Origin: Streptomyces xylophagus | GTDB taxonomy: Bacteria > Actinomycetota > Actinomycetes > Streptomycetales > Streptomycetaceae | NCBI RefSeq assembly: GCF_000716435.1 | Contig: NZ_JNWO01000004.1 | Coordinates: 62,001-126,000 of the forward strand | Reading direction: 5' to 3' | Length of the DNA: 64,000 nt | Part shown: one piece after another, positions 8,569-16,900 of the stretch | How the letters are laid out: every line of letters begins with the position of its first letter | Numbering within the stretch: position 1 is the stretch's first letter | Translations under genes and position numbers: made by a program | Notes under the pieces: generated by a model | The model's database searches: none | Told to the model about the DNA's origin: nothing | The model's input: only the letters and a program-made list of their open reading frames with translations

Positions 8569-9417
8569 TCAACCCGCCGCCCCCGGCTTCACCACCGTGC
8601 TGACGAAGTCGGCGATCGCGCCGAGCGTCGCGCCCAGCTGCTCGATCTGGGGGAAGTGGGCCGCGTCGGAGATAGGGGCGAAGTGGCCGTTGGGGAAGGA
8701 GTCGGCGTAGCCGCGGCCGTACTTGAGGGGGGCTATGCCGTCCTCCTCGCCCCAGACGACCAGGACCGGCACGGTCACGCGGTGGAGGCGGGCGCGGAGC
8801 TTCGGGTCGTAGGTGAAGTGTTCGCCGCCGTAGACGGCGAGGGTCTGCTGGTTGGCGGCGCCCGCGGCGCGCTGCTCGTCGGTGAAGGAGGCGAAGTCGG
8901 GGCGGAACTCGGCCTTGGCGAAGGACAGTTGGCTGATGTCGGCCGGGGCCATGCCGCGCGGGTCGACGACGCGGTTCTCCACCATGTGGGCGTGGATGCC
9001 GACCGCGTTCAGCAGGGTCAGGGCGCCGATGCGGCCGTGGTTGTCGCGCAGGGCCATCTCGGCGGCGATCCAGCCGCCGATGGAGTTGCCGATCACCATG
9101 ACGTCCTTGAGGTCCAGGGTGTCGAGCAGGTCCAGGTAGGCGATGGCCAGGTCGGCGACGGTGTCGAAGCGCTCGGGGCGGGGCGTGCCGTCGAAACCGG
9201 GGTGGATCGGCTTCACGACGTAGACGTGCTCGGACAGCGCGGCGGAGATCCCGGTCACCGTGCGCGGGCCGCCGCCGCCGTGCAGTACCAGGACGCCCGT
9301 GCCCTCGGTGTTCTCGCCGAACTCCTCGATGGTGAGGGAGAGTCCGCCGGGAAGGTCGACGGTGCGGGTGGCGGGGGTGGAGGCGGAGGAGGGGGAGGAA
9401 GAGGCGGGGGTGGTCAT
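8569..9417 (-). CDS. alpha/beta hydrolase
   Basis: The 282-aa protein has the alpha/beta-hydrolase fold. It shows an oxyanion-hole motif HGGGGPR near residue 52, the nucleophile elbow GNSIGG (Ser about 108-115), an Asp in VVWGEEDGIAP and the catalytic His in SDAAHFPQIEQ. Substrate is unknown; the family includes esterases, haloperoxidase-like and C-C hydrolases. The N-terminal 20 residues are a Ser/Ala/Thr-rich tail. The ATG at 9415-9417 is behind AAGGA. The promoter region at 9458-9525 carries two inverted repeats flanking a -35/-10 pair, so expression is probably tightly repressed. Confidence 0.85.
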   Translation of the reverse strand: MTTPASSSPSSASTPATRTVDLPGGLSLTIEEFGENTEGTGVLVLHGGGGPRTVTGISAALSEHVYVVKPIHPGFDGTPRPERFDTVADLAIAYLDLLDTLDLKDVMVIGNSIGGWIAAEMALRDNHGRIGALTLLNAVGIHAHMVENRVVDPRGMAPADISQLSFAKAEFRPDFASFTDEQRAAGAANQQTLAVYGGEHFTYDPKLRARLHRVTVPVLVVWGEEDGIAPLKYGRGYADSFPNGHFAPISDAAHFPQIEQLGATLGAIADFVSTVVKPGAAG

Positions 9418-9457
9418 GGTGGGGTCCTTGTCGCTAGGTCTCGTTTGTCTCGCTTGC

Positions 9458-9525
9458 TGAGAGCTGACTCTCATGAAGGTAGGGGGTGAACTCTCTTTAT
9501 GCAAGTCCACTCTCACGATGAGAGT
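9458..9525 (-). promoter_or_regulatory. promoter bracketed by two ACTCTCA operators
   Basis: For the leftward hydrolase, TTGCAT (9499-9504) and TACCTT (9476-9481) are separated by 17 nt and fit -35 and -10 boxes. Upstream lies ACTCTCA-CGA-TGAGAGT (9509-9525), a perfect 7-bp inverted repeat. Downstream, near the start of transcription, lies TGAGAG-CTGA-CTCTCA (9458-9473). A third half site ACTCTC is at 9490-9495. The layout suggests a dimeric repressor (TetR or MarR type) binding both sides of the promoter. The regulator is not obvious nearby. Confidence 0.6.
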
Positions 9526-9619
9526 TGTGCAGCAGTCTGAGCGGGTGCGCGAACGGTCTCGGGGTTCGATGACAAGTGCAGGGTGAGACCGTCGTCCGGC
9601 GGTCGGAAACGGAGATTCG

Positions 9620-10237
9620 GTGAAACCGAATGACCCGGAGGAACTGGGCAATCGGCGGCGTGGCGGCGAACACGGCGACAGCGACGCCCAGTTGACGCAG
9701 TCTGCGCGCGGTGACTCGGCCGCCTTCACTCCCCTTGTGAAGGCGCACTCGTCCGCCCTGTACGGCTACTTCGCCCGGCGTATGCCCACCGCGGCGGAGG
9801 ATCTGCTCGCCGAGACCTGGTTGCAGGCGTTCGCCGCCCGGCGCACGTTCGACCCCGCTCGGGGTTCGGCCCGGGGCTGGCTGTTCGGGGTGGCCCACAA
9901 TGTGCTCGCCCAGTACCTGCGGCGGGCGGGGCGGAAAGAGCCCGCGCCGGGGCCGGATGTCACCGACCCCTGGCAGTTGGTGGATCAGCGGCTCGACGCC
10001 GCCGCGCTGGCTCCCGCGCTGCGCCGGGCGCTGGCCGAACTGCCGCCGGAGGAGCGGGAGTTGCTGCTTCTGATCAGCTGGGAGCAGCTCACCCCGGCCG
10101 AGGCCGCCGTCGTCGTGGGCATCCCCGCGGGCACCGCGCGTTCGCGGCTGCACCGGGCCCGGGGCCGACTGCGCGACCGCCTCACGATGCCCCGCCCGGC
10201 GGGACGAAACCTGACCGCGACAGGAGACCTCGCATGA
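9620..10237 (+). CDS. ECF-type RNA polymerase sigma factor
   Basis: The 205-aa protein is a group 4 sigma factor. Region 2 is visible at about residues 38-100 (HSSALYGYFARRMPTAAEDLLAETWLQAFAARRTFDP...GWLFGVAHNVLAQYLRR), and region 4 at about 128-185 (RRALAELPPEERELLLLISWEQLTPAEAAVVVGIPAGTARSRLHRARGRL). It starts at GTG with an upstream CGGAGA. Its last codons overlap the ATG of the next gene (ATGA), which has the CU044_5270 plan of a membrane-bound partner. The pair probably forms an anti-sigma/sigma switch. Confidence 0.9.
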   Translation: MKPNDPEELGNRRRGGEHGDSDAQLTQSARGDSAAFTPLVKAHSSALYGYFARRMPTAAEDLLAETWLQAFAARRTFDPARGSARGWLFGVAHNVLAQYLRRAGRKEPAPGPDVTDPWQLVDQRLDAAALAPALRRALAELPPEERELLLLISWEQLTPAEAAVVVGIPAGTARSRLHRARGRLRDRLTMPRPAGRNLTATGDLA

Positions 10238-11205
10238 CCACGTACGACAACTCGGAGGCGAACGGTATGGGTATGAACGAGCGAGGTGCGCTGCTGGACT
10301 TCCCCGGTGCCGATGAACTGGCCACGGCCGGGCTCGTCGAGCCGCTCTCGGAACGGGCGTTGGCCAGGGTGCTCGCGGAGGTCGAGGCGGCGGTGGCCAC
10401 GGAGGGCACGGTGGCCACGGGAGGGGCGAGGGGCGCAGAGGGGGCGGCCGGAGCGAAAGCCGGCGTTGCCGCAGTGGTACCGCTCCGGCGGATCTCCGGG
10501 CGCCGCCGTGCCCTGATCGCGCTGCTGACCACAGCCGCGGTGGCGACCGGCGTGGTGACCTACGCGAACACCGGCGCGACCCCGGCGGGCACCGGCACGC
10601 ACAGCGGGGCGCGCGCGAACACCGCGGCCGTCTTCCTGGACGACATCTCCACGGTGGCCGCCAGCCAGTCGGCTTCCTCGGGGAAGTACTGGAAGATGCG
10701 GACGACGGTCGGGGACGAGTACATCTCACAGTCCATGGACGAATACGTCGTCAACAGCGGGAAGGCCGCCAAGAAGGGGCAGCACCCCGACTGGCAGTTC
10801 GGGCCGAAGGACCTCGACTGGAAGGGCCTGGAGCAACTCACCACCGACCCGGCGCAGTTGCTCGCGCTGCTGCAGACTCCGCCGCGGCCCAAGAGCATCT
10901 CGCCCTTCGACCAGGCGGCCAGCCTGCTCACCGAGTCCCCGGCCGGCCCGAAACTGCGGGCCGGGCTCTTCAAGGCGATGGCCGGGCTCAAGGGCGTCAA
11001 GCTGGTCGGCCAGGTCAAGGACAGCACCGGGCGCGGCGGTACGGCCGTGGAGTTCGCGGAGGCCACGAGCGTCGGCCGGGTGATCGTCGACCCGAAGACC
11101 AGCGCGATCCTGGAGTACACCTTCACGTGGACCGCGGGCCCCAGCAAGGGCAAGGTCACCTATCACACGGTTCTGTCGGCGGGCTTCACGGACAAGATCG
11201 GCTGA
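10234..11205 (+). CDS. CU044_5270-family membrane protein, probable sigma-factor partner
   Basis: The 323-aa protein starts within the sigma-factor stop (ATGA overlap). Residues 1-85 form a cytoplasmic, helical segment (ERALARVLAEVEAAVA) that could contact the sigma factor; about 88-108 is one membrane helix (RALIALLTTAAVATGVVTYA). The rest is an extracytoplasmic domain with the typical pattern ISTVAASQSASSGKYWKMRTTVGDEY... and a C-terminal VIVDPKTSAILEYTFTW. No zinc-binding HxxxCxxC motif is seen, so it is not a classic ZAS anti-sigma factor. A role as anti-sigma is inferred from context. Confidence 0.8.
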   Translation: MTTYDNSEANGMGMNERGALLDFPGADELATAGLVEPLSERALARVLAEVEAAVATEGTVATGGARGAEGAAGAKAGVAAVVPLRRISGRRRALIALLTTAAVATGVVTYANTGATPAGTGTHSGARANTAAVFLDDISTVAASQSASSGKYWKMRTTVGDEYISQSMDEYVVNSGKAAKKGQHPDWQFGPKDLDWKGLEQLTTDPAQLLALLQTPPRPKSISPFDQAASLLTESPAGPKLRAGLFKAMAGLKGVKLVGQVKDSTGRGGTAVEFAEATSVGRVIVDPKTSAILEYTFTWTAGPSKGKVTYHTVLSAGFTDKIG

Positions 11206-11211
11206 CCCACG

Positions 11212-11240
11212 GGATGGGCGGGGGCACTCCCCGCCCATCC
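11212..11240. terminator. bidirectional terminator
   Basis: A perfect 12-bp stem, GGATGGGCGGGG / CCCCGCCCATCC, closes the loop GCACT. It lies between the convergent stops at 11205 and 11247 and would serve both operons. Confidence 0.75.
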
Positions 11241-11246
11241 GGACAA

Positions 11247-12164
11247 TCAGGCGTCCGGCAGCGAAGCCGCCAGATCCTCCCACGCCTCATGCACATCCGC
11301 CCCGACCATCCCGAACTGCGTGATCACCGCGACGCATCGCCCGTCCTCGTCGTCGAGTTCGAGCGCCGAGGTCGGACCGTGCGCGGCCAGGGAACGGACG
11401 AGGTGACAGGCCCGGACGGCGGCGAGGTCGATCTCCACCGAGCTCTCCGCGACCGCCGCGAACACCCGCCCGCCGACCGTCCGATCGGTGACGTGCACCC
11501 GGCCGCCGCACGCTTGCATGACCGCCGGGGCGAACACCGCGACACCGATGGGCAGTCCGACGGAACAGACGTGGTCGAGCACCGACGCCACGACGTCGAC
11601 CTCGATCGGCCGGTACGCACCGCCGTCGTAGCGGTGGAACGACGTGCGTCGGGCGATCCCGCCGTCCGCCAACACCGCGTCGAACTGGGCCAGTTGGTCG
11701 CCGTGCTCCCACGCCGGGACCTCCGGGGGCGCGGACGGTACGGCGGACCGGGCCGCCCCCGCGTGCACCGTGGGCGCGAGCCCGGCCAGCAGCCGGTCCC
11801 CCTCGGACAGCAACCGTCCCTGATGCACGGTCCGGCCCACGGTGTCGAGCAGGCGCAGGGCTACGGCGTCCTCGTCCCGCGCGACCACCGCCGTGTCGAC
11901 CCCGGCGGCGTCGATCCGCAGCGCGATCGAACCCGCCCGGACGGCGAACGCCCCACCGCGCAGGCTCGGTTCCGCGTAGCTCCCGGCCTGGTCGATCCTC
12001 GCGACCGGGCCGCCGGTGACCGCCTGGACGTACTGGAACAGCGTCAGACACCGCGCCAACTCCGGCATCCGCGCGTCGATCAAACGCGTACTCCCGCCGC
12101 TGGCCCCAATGCCGCCTCGCCGCCCGCAGCATCCCTCGAACCCACAACCCTGCTGGTCGGTCAT
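11247..12164 (-). CDS. hypothetical protein, possibly HemS/ChuX-like
   Basis: The 305-aa protein follows the diflavin reductase by 2 nt and is the last gene of the operon. The N-terminus is Gly/Cys-rich. The C-terminal part (EIDLAAVRACHLVRSLAAHGPTSALELDDEDGRCVAVITQFG...EAWEDLAASLP) resembles by eye the end of heme-utilisation proteins of the HemS/ChuX fold, and an internal half (SLRGGAFAVRAGSIALRIDAAGVDTAVVARDEDAVALRLLD) could be a second, diverged copy. This match is weak. If right, with the iron box upstream the operon would link heme or iron status to glutamate synthesis. ATG at 12164 is preferred over the TTG two codons earlier, with TTGAGG as a weak ribosome-binding site. Confidence 0.6.
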   Translation of the reverse strand: MTDQQGCGFEGCCGRRGGIGASGGSTRLIDARMPELARCLTLFQYVQAVTGGPVARIDQAGSYAEPSLRGGAFAVRAGSIALRIDAAGVDTAVVARDEDAVALRLLDTVGRTVHQGRLLSEGDRLLAGLAPTVHAGAARSAVPSAPPEVPAWEHGDQLAQFDAVLADGGIARRTSFHRYDGGAYRPIEVDVVASVLDHVCSVGLPIGVAVFAPAVMQACGGRVHVTDRTVGGRVFAAVAESSVEIDLAAVRACHLVRSLAAHGPTSALELDDEDGRCVAVITQFGMVGADVHEAWEDLAASLPDA

Positions 12165-12166
12165 CC

Positions 12167-13912
12167 TCAATACACGTCCCGTACATAGCGCTTGGCCCGG
12201 CGCAGGTCCGCGAGGTACTCCGCCGCGTCGTCGTCCCCGCGTCCGCGCTGCTCCGCCACGACACCCAGCAGTGCCGCCTCGACGTCCTTCGCCATCCGCG
12301 AGGCGTCACCGCAGACGTAGACGTGCGCGCCGTCCTCCAGCCACCCGTACAACTCCCGCGATCGTTCCCGCATCCGCGTCTGCACGTACACCTTCTCGGC
12401 CTGGTCGCGCGAGAACGCGAGGTCGAGTTCGGTGAGCACGCCGCGCTCCCGCAGCTGCGTCAACTCGTCCTCGTAGACGAAGTCCGTCTCGCGGTGACGG
12501 TCGCCGAAGAACAGCCAGTTGCGGCCGGAGGCACCCCGCGCCGCCCGTTCGTGCAGGAAGCCGCGGAACGGTGCGATGCCCGTGCCGGGGCCGATCATGA
12601 CCATCGGTGCGCTGTCGTCCGCCGGGACGCCGAAGGAGGCGTTGGGCTGGACATAGATGTCTACGGCCGTGTCGGCGCCGCCTGTTCGGTCCGCGAGGTA
12701 GGTCGACGCGACGCCCTCGTACCGGCGGTGATGCGCGTTGCCGTAGCGGACGGACGCGACCGTGAGGTGGATGCGGTCCGGGTGGGCGAGCGGGCTCGAC
12801 GAGATCGAGTACTGGCGGGCCTGCAACGGCCTTAGCAGCGGCAGGAGTTCGGACAGGGACGGGGTGGCCGCGGGGCCTGCGTCGCGGAGCAGGTCGAGGA
12901 TGTCCCGGCCCCAGAGCCAGGAGTCGAGGTCGGAGCGGTCGCCGTGTGCGACGACCGCGGCCAGTTCGCTCGACGGCGCGCGTTCGACCAGGTCGGCGAT
13001 CAACTCCTTTGACGGGGTGCGGATTTCGCTGCCCGTGCGCAGCGCCTGTGCCGCCTCCTCGTCGCCGGTCGCGCCCAGGTGCTCCAGGAGCGCGCCTACG
13101 AGCCCGTCGTCGTTCAGTGGTACGACGGCCAGCGCGTCCCCCGCCTCGTAGGTGATGCCGCTGTCGCCGAGGTCGAACTCGTAGTGGCGGATCTCCTTCG
13201 CGCTGTGCGGGGAGGACAGGAGCCGGTTCACCGCGAGCCGGGAGCGGTACGGGGTGCGCTTGTTCCAGGTGGAGCGGGGTCGGGGAACAACAGCCTCTGT
13301 ACTGCCGCCTGTTGAGCCTGTTGCGCCGGTCTCGGCCACCAGCCGGTCCAGGACCGTCGTCGTCCACTCCGCCGCCGGTTCCTCGAAGTCGACGTCGCAG
13401 TCGAGGCGTTCGTGGAGCCGGCCTGCCCCGAGTTGCTCCAGTCGGGTGTCGATGAGCTTCGCGGCCTGGCAGAAGTCGTCGTAGCCGCGGTCGCCGAGCC
13501 CGAGAACGGCGTACCGCAGTCCTTCGAGGCGGGGTGCGGTGTCGGACTGGAGCGCCTCCCAGAACAGCCCCGCGTTGTCGGGGAGTTCGCCCTCGCCGTA
13601 GGTCGAGGTGACGACCAACACATGGGACATCGCGGCTAGTTGGGCGGGTGTGACGGCGTCCAGTGGGGTCGCTGTGGAGCCGAGTCCACGTGACCGTGCC
13701 CCGGCTACGAGTTCGTCGGCGAGGAACTCTGCGTTGCCCGTCTGCGTGCCGAACAGGACGTCGACGGTGGCGGCGGGCGTGTCCGTCGCCCCGCCCTCCC
13801 GGCGTCCGGCGGCGGCGATGCCGGCGATGAACCCGGCCAGCCACGCCTCCTGTTGGGCGGAGAACGGTGCGTCGGCCGGGATGAGGGACCCGGTCGGGGG
13901 CATGAGCGTCAC
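12167..13912 (-). CDS. CysJ-type diflavin reductase (sulfite reductase flavoprotein alpha)
   Basis: The 581-aa protein moves electrons from NADPH through FAD and FMN to a partner. The flavodoxin domain is at about 50-195 (FGTQTGNAE near 54-62, TSTYGEGELPDNA, LGLGDRGYDDFCQAAKLID). The FAD domain carries RQYSISSSP near residue 370, and the NADPH domain has GPGTGIAPFRGF near 440 and YVCGDASRMAKDVE near 530; the chain ends in RYVRDVY. This is the standard length and order. It starts at GTG overlapping the GltB-like stop (GTGA), so the two are coupled. No CysI hemoprotein gene is next to it; the upstream gene is the obvious electron acceptor. Confidence 0.9.
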   Translation of the reverse strand: MTLMPPTGSLIPADAPFSAQQEAWLAGFIAGIAAAGRREGGATDTPAATVDVLFGTQTGNAEFLADELVAGARSRGLGSTATPLDAVTPAQLAAMSHVLVVTSTYGEGELPDNAGLFWEALQSDTAPRLEGLRYAVLGLGDRGYDDFCQAAKLIDTRLEQLGAGRLHERLDCDVDFEEPAAEWTTTVLDRLVAETGATGSTGGSTEAVVPRPRSTWNKRTPYRSRLAVNRLLSSPHSAKEIRHYEFDLGDSGITYEAGDALAVVPLNDDGLVGALLEHLGATGDEEAAQALRTGSEIRTPSKELIADLVERAPSSELAAVVAHGDRSDLDSWLWGRDILDLLRDAGPAATPSLSELLPLLRPLQARQYSISSSPLAHPDRIHLTVASVRYGNAHHRRYEGVASTYLADRTGGADTAVDIYVQPNASFGVPADDSAPMVMIGPGTGIAPFRGFLHERAARGASGRNWLFFGDRHRETDFVYEDELTQLRERGVLTELDLAFSRDQAEKVYVQTRMRERSRELYGWLEDGAHVYVCGDASRMAKDVEAALLGVVAEQRGRGDDDAAEYLADLRRAKRYVRDVY

Positions 13913-16900
13913 GTGGTCACCGTCTCGGTCGGGGCCTGCGGGGCGCGGCGCGTGGCGATGTCCTCGAGGGCGGCGGTCGCGAGCAACTCGTCGAAGCGGG
14001 CGGCGCGTACCCGGGCCGCGTTCTTCGTGTGCTGGTGGACGATCCAGCCGTAGGTGCCGGGGGCGTCCACGCTGAGGTTGTTGCGCTGCCGGAGCGCGCG
14101 CTTGTAGTCGTCGAGGCGCTTGCTCGCGATGAGCGTCGCCAACTCGTCGTCGTCGAACCGCTCCAGCGTGCCGCGCAGGTACTTCACCACCCGCTGCTTG
14201 ACGAAGAAGTCCTCGGTGAGGACGAGGTTGCGGACGGCCTCGGCGACCCGGGGGTCGTCCGGGCCGGTCGCGCCCGGCACCCGTTGCAGCGCGAGGTCCT
14301 GTGCGACGGCGAGCACGGTGTACGACGACAGCAGCGAGAACATGTCGTCACTGCCCTGGTCGCCGAACGCCGGTGCTCGGCCGCCCAGTACGGTGCGCCG
14401 GTCGCGGTAGTCGACCTTGAAGGCCCGCAACTTGTCCGTCGCGATCGAGGTCGCCAGCTCGTCCAGCAGCTCTCCACGGGTGGCGGCCGCGAGGATCTCG
14501 CCGGCGTCCTGGTACAGGAGCAGCGCGCGGGGCATTCCGCAGTACACGTGCCGCCGCTGGGACTGCCAGTCGTGGAGCAGCCGTGCCGCCAACTCGGAGC
14601 CCGTGGCCTCCACATGCCATGCCAGCAGCAGTCGTACGGCCTCCTCGTGGAAGGCGCCGTGCCCGGTGTCGGTCACCGGGAACACGAGGAGAGAGTCGGC
14701 GCTCACGCGGTCGGCCAACTCGCCCGACGGGTCGTACTGGTAGAGGAATCCGCCGCTCATGCCGTTGCCGAGGCCCTTGCCGAAGCCGCCGAGGTTGAGG
14801 ACCGTACCGCCCGTCATGTACTCGCAGCCGAAGTCGCCGAGCCCCTCGACGACCGCCGTCGCACCGGAGTTGCGCACGGCGAACCGGTCACCGGCCTCTC
14901 CCTGTACGAACGTCCGCCCGCCGGTCGCGCCGAACAGCGCGAAGTTCCCGACGAGGACGTTCCCGCCGCGCTCGGTGCTGCCGCCGCCCGGCGCGCGGAC
15001 CATGATCCGGCCGCCGCTCTGGCTCTTGCCGACGCCGTCGTTCGCGGTGCCGGTGTGTTCGAGGGTGATGCCGTCGTTGCAGAAGACGCCGTACGACTGA
15101 CCGGCCGAGCCGGTGGTGCGGATGCGGACCGCGTCGTCGACGAGGCGGCGACGGCCTCGGTCGTCCGTGGTGAACGCCGGTGCGTCAGCGGCCAGTTGGT
15201 GGTTGAGCAGCCGTTCCACGTCGATGGAGAGCTGGCCGCCGACCGACTTGTCGCTGTTGCGGAGGTGGATGCCGTCGACGAGCAGGGCCGGTTCGCGGCG
15301 CTCGACCAGTGCGGCCCGGACGCGTTCGATGAGGGCGTCGTCGGTGGTGAAGTCCTTTTCCAGGTACTCCGGTTCGGCCACGACCTTCTCGGGCACGCGC
15401 GCGAGCAGGCGCCGGACGTCGAGGCGGCCGACGCTCGCCGGGTGGTCGAGGAGCTGGAGCAGGTCCGTACGGCCCCGGGCCTCGCGCAGCGAGCGCAGGC
15501 CGAGGCGGGCGAGGATCTGGCGGACGTCGTGCGCGATGTTGAGCAGGTACTGGGCCAGTGCGCGCGGATCGCCCTCGAACGCCTCGGAGTTGGTGGTGAG
15601 ACCGGCCGGGCACTTCACATTGCAGTTCTTCGCCATGACGCAGCCGAGCATCATGAGCGCGGTCGTACCGAACTCGAAGCTGTCGCCGCCGAGCAGCGCC
15701 GAGGTCACGACGTCACCGCCGGTCTGGTGCGCGCCGGAGCAGCGCAGGACCACCTTCTGCCGCAACCCGTTGGCCACGAGGGCCTGGTGGACCTCGGCGA
15801 CACCGATCTCCGCCGAACGGCCCGCGTACTTGAGGCTGGTGACGGCCGCCGCACCCGTACCGCCGGTGTTCCCGGCGACGTTGATGACGTCCGCGCCGGC
15901 CTTGGCGACACCGACCGCGATGGTGCCGATGCCCTCGGACGACACCAGCTTCACCACCACCCGCACGCGGGCGGCCTTGCAGTCGTGGATGAGCTGGGCC
16001 AAGTCCTCGATGGAGTACGTGTCGTGGTGCGGGGGAGGGGAGATGAGTTCGATGCCGGGGGTGCCGCCGCGCGCCGCCGCGATGTCCACGGTGACCTTCG
16101 GCGCGGGCAACTGGCCGCCCTCGCCCGGCTTCGCGCCCTGCCCGATCTTGATCTCCAGCTCCTGGAGCATCGGGTCGGCGAGATACCCCGCCCAGATCCC
16201 GAACCGGCCCGACGCGAACTGCTTGATCCGCGAGCCCCGGATCGTGCCGTACCGGGACCGATGCTCGCCGCCCTCACCACTGTTGGACATCGCGCCCACC
16301 ATGTTCGTGCCGTGCGCGACGGCCTCGTGCGCGGTCGCGACGAGCGCGCCGTGGCTCATCGCGCCGGAGGCGAGAGTGCGGGTGATCTCGTGCGCGGGCT
16401 GTACGTCGGTGAGTTGGACGCTGTCGGGGGCGGGGCGGAGGAGGGCGAGGAGGCGGGCGGCTGTGCCGGTGGCGGTGACCGTGACTCCGTCGGCGTCCGC
16501 GTGGAGCGTCTCGACCTCGCCGGGGTGCGCGAGGGCGAGGCCGTCGGCGAGGGCGGTGTGCAACTCGCTTCCGGGGGAGGAGAGTTGCAGACGGGCTGTC
16601 ACCGTGTCCGCCGACTGCTCGGCGACGGTCGCGACGACGCCCCTGACCGTCACGCTCGCGTTGCCGCTCGTCGAGAACCGTCCCAGCTCGCGGGCGAAGT
16701 CCTCCGGCGTGCGCAACCCCGTGACGTCGGCGGGCAGCGCGAGCACGTCCCGCAGCGCGGCCGGCCGACGTGACCGTTCCTCGTGGGTGGTCCGCAGGAA
16801 GGCGCGGTACCCGGGGGTGATCCGGAACGCGTCGATCTCGGCGTCGCTGAGCGCGTCGTAACCCGTGTTGCGGTAGGCGGAGTCGGTGATGCCGAACGCG

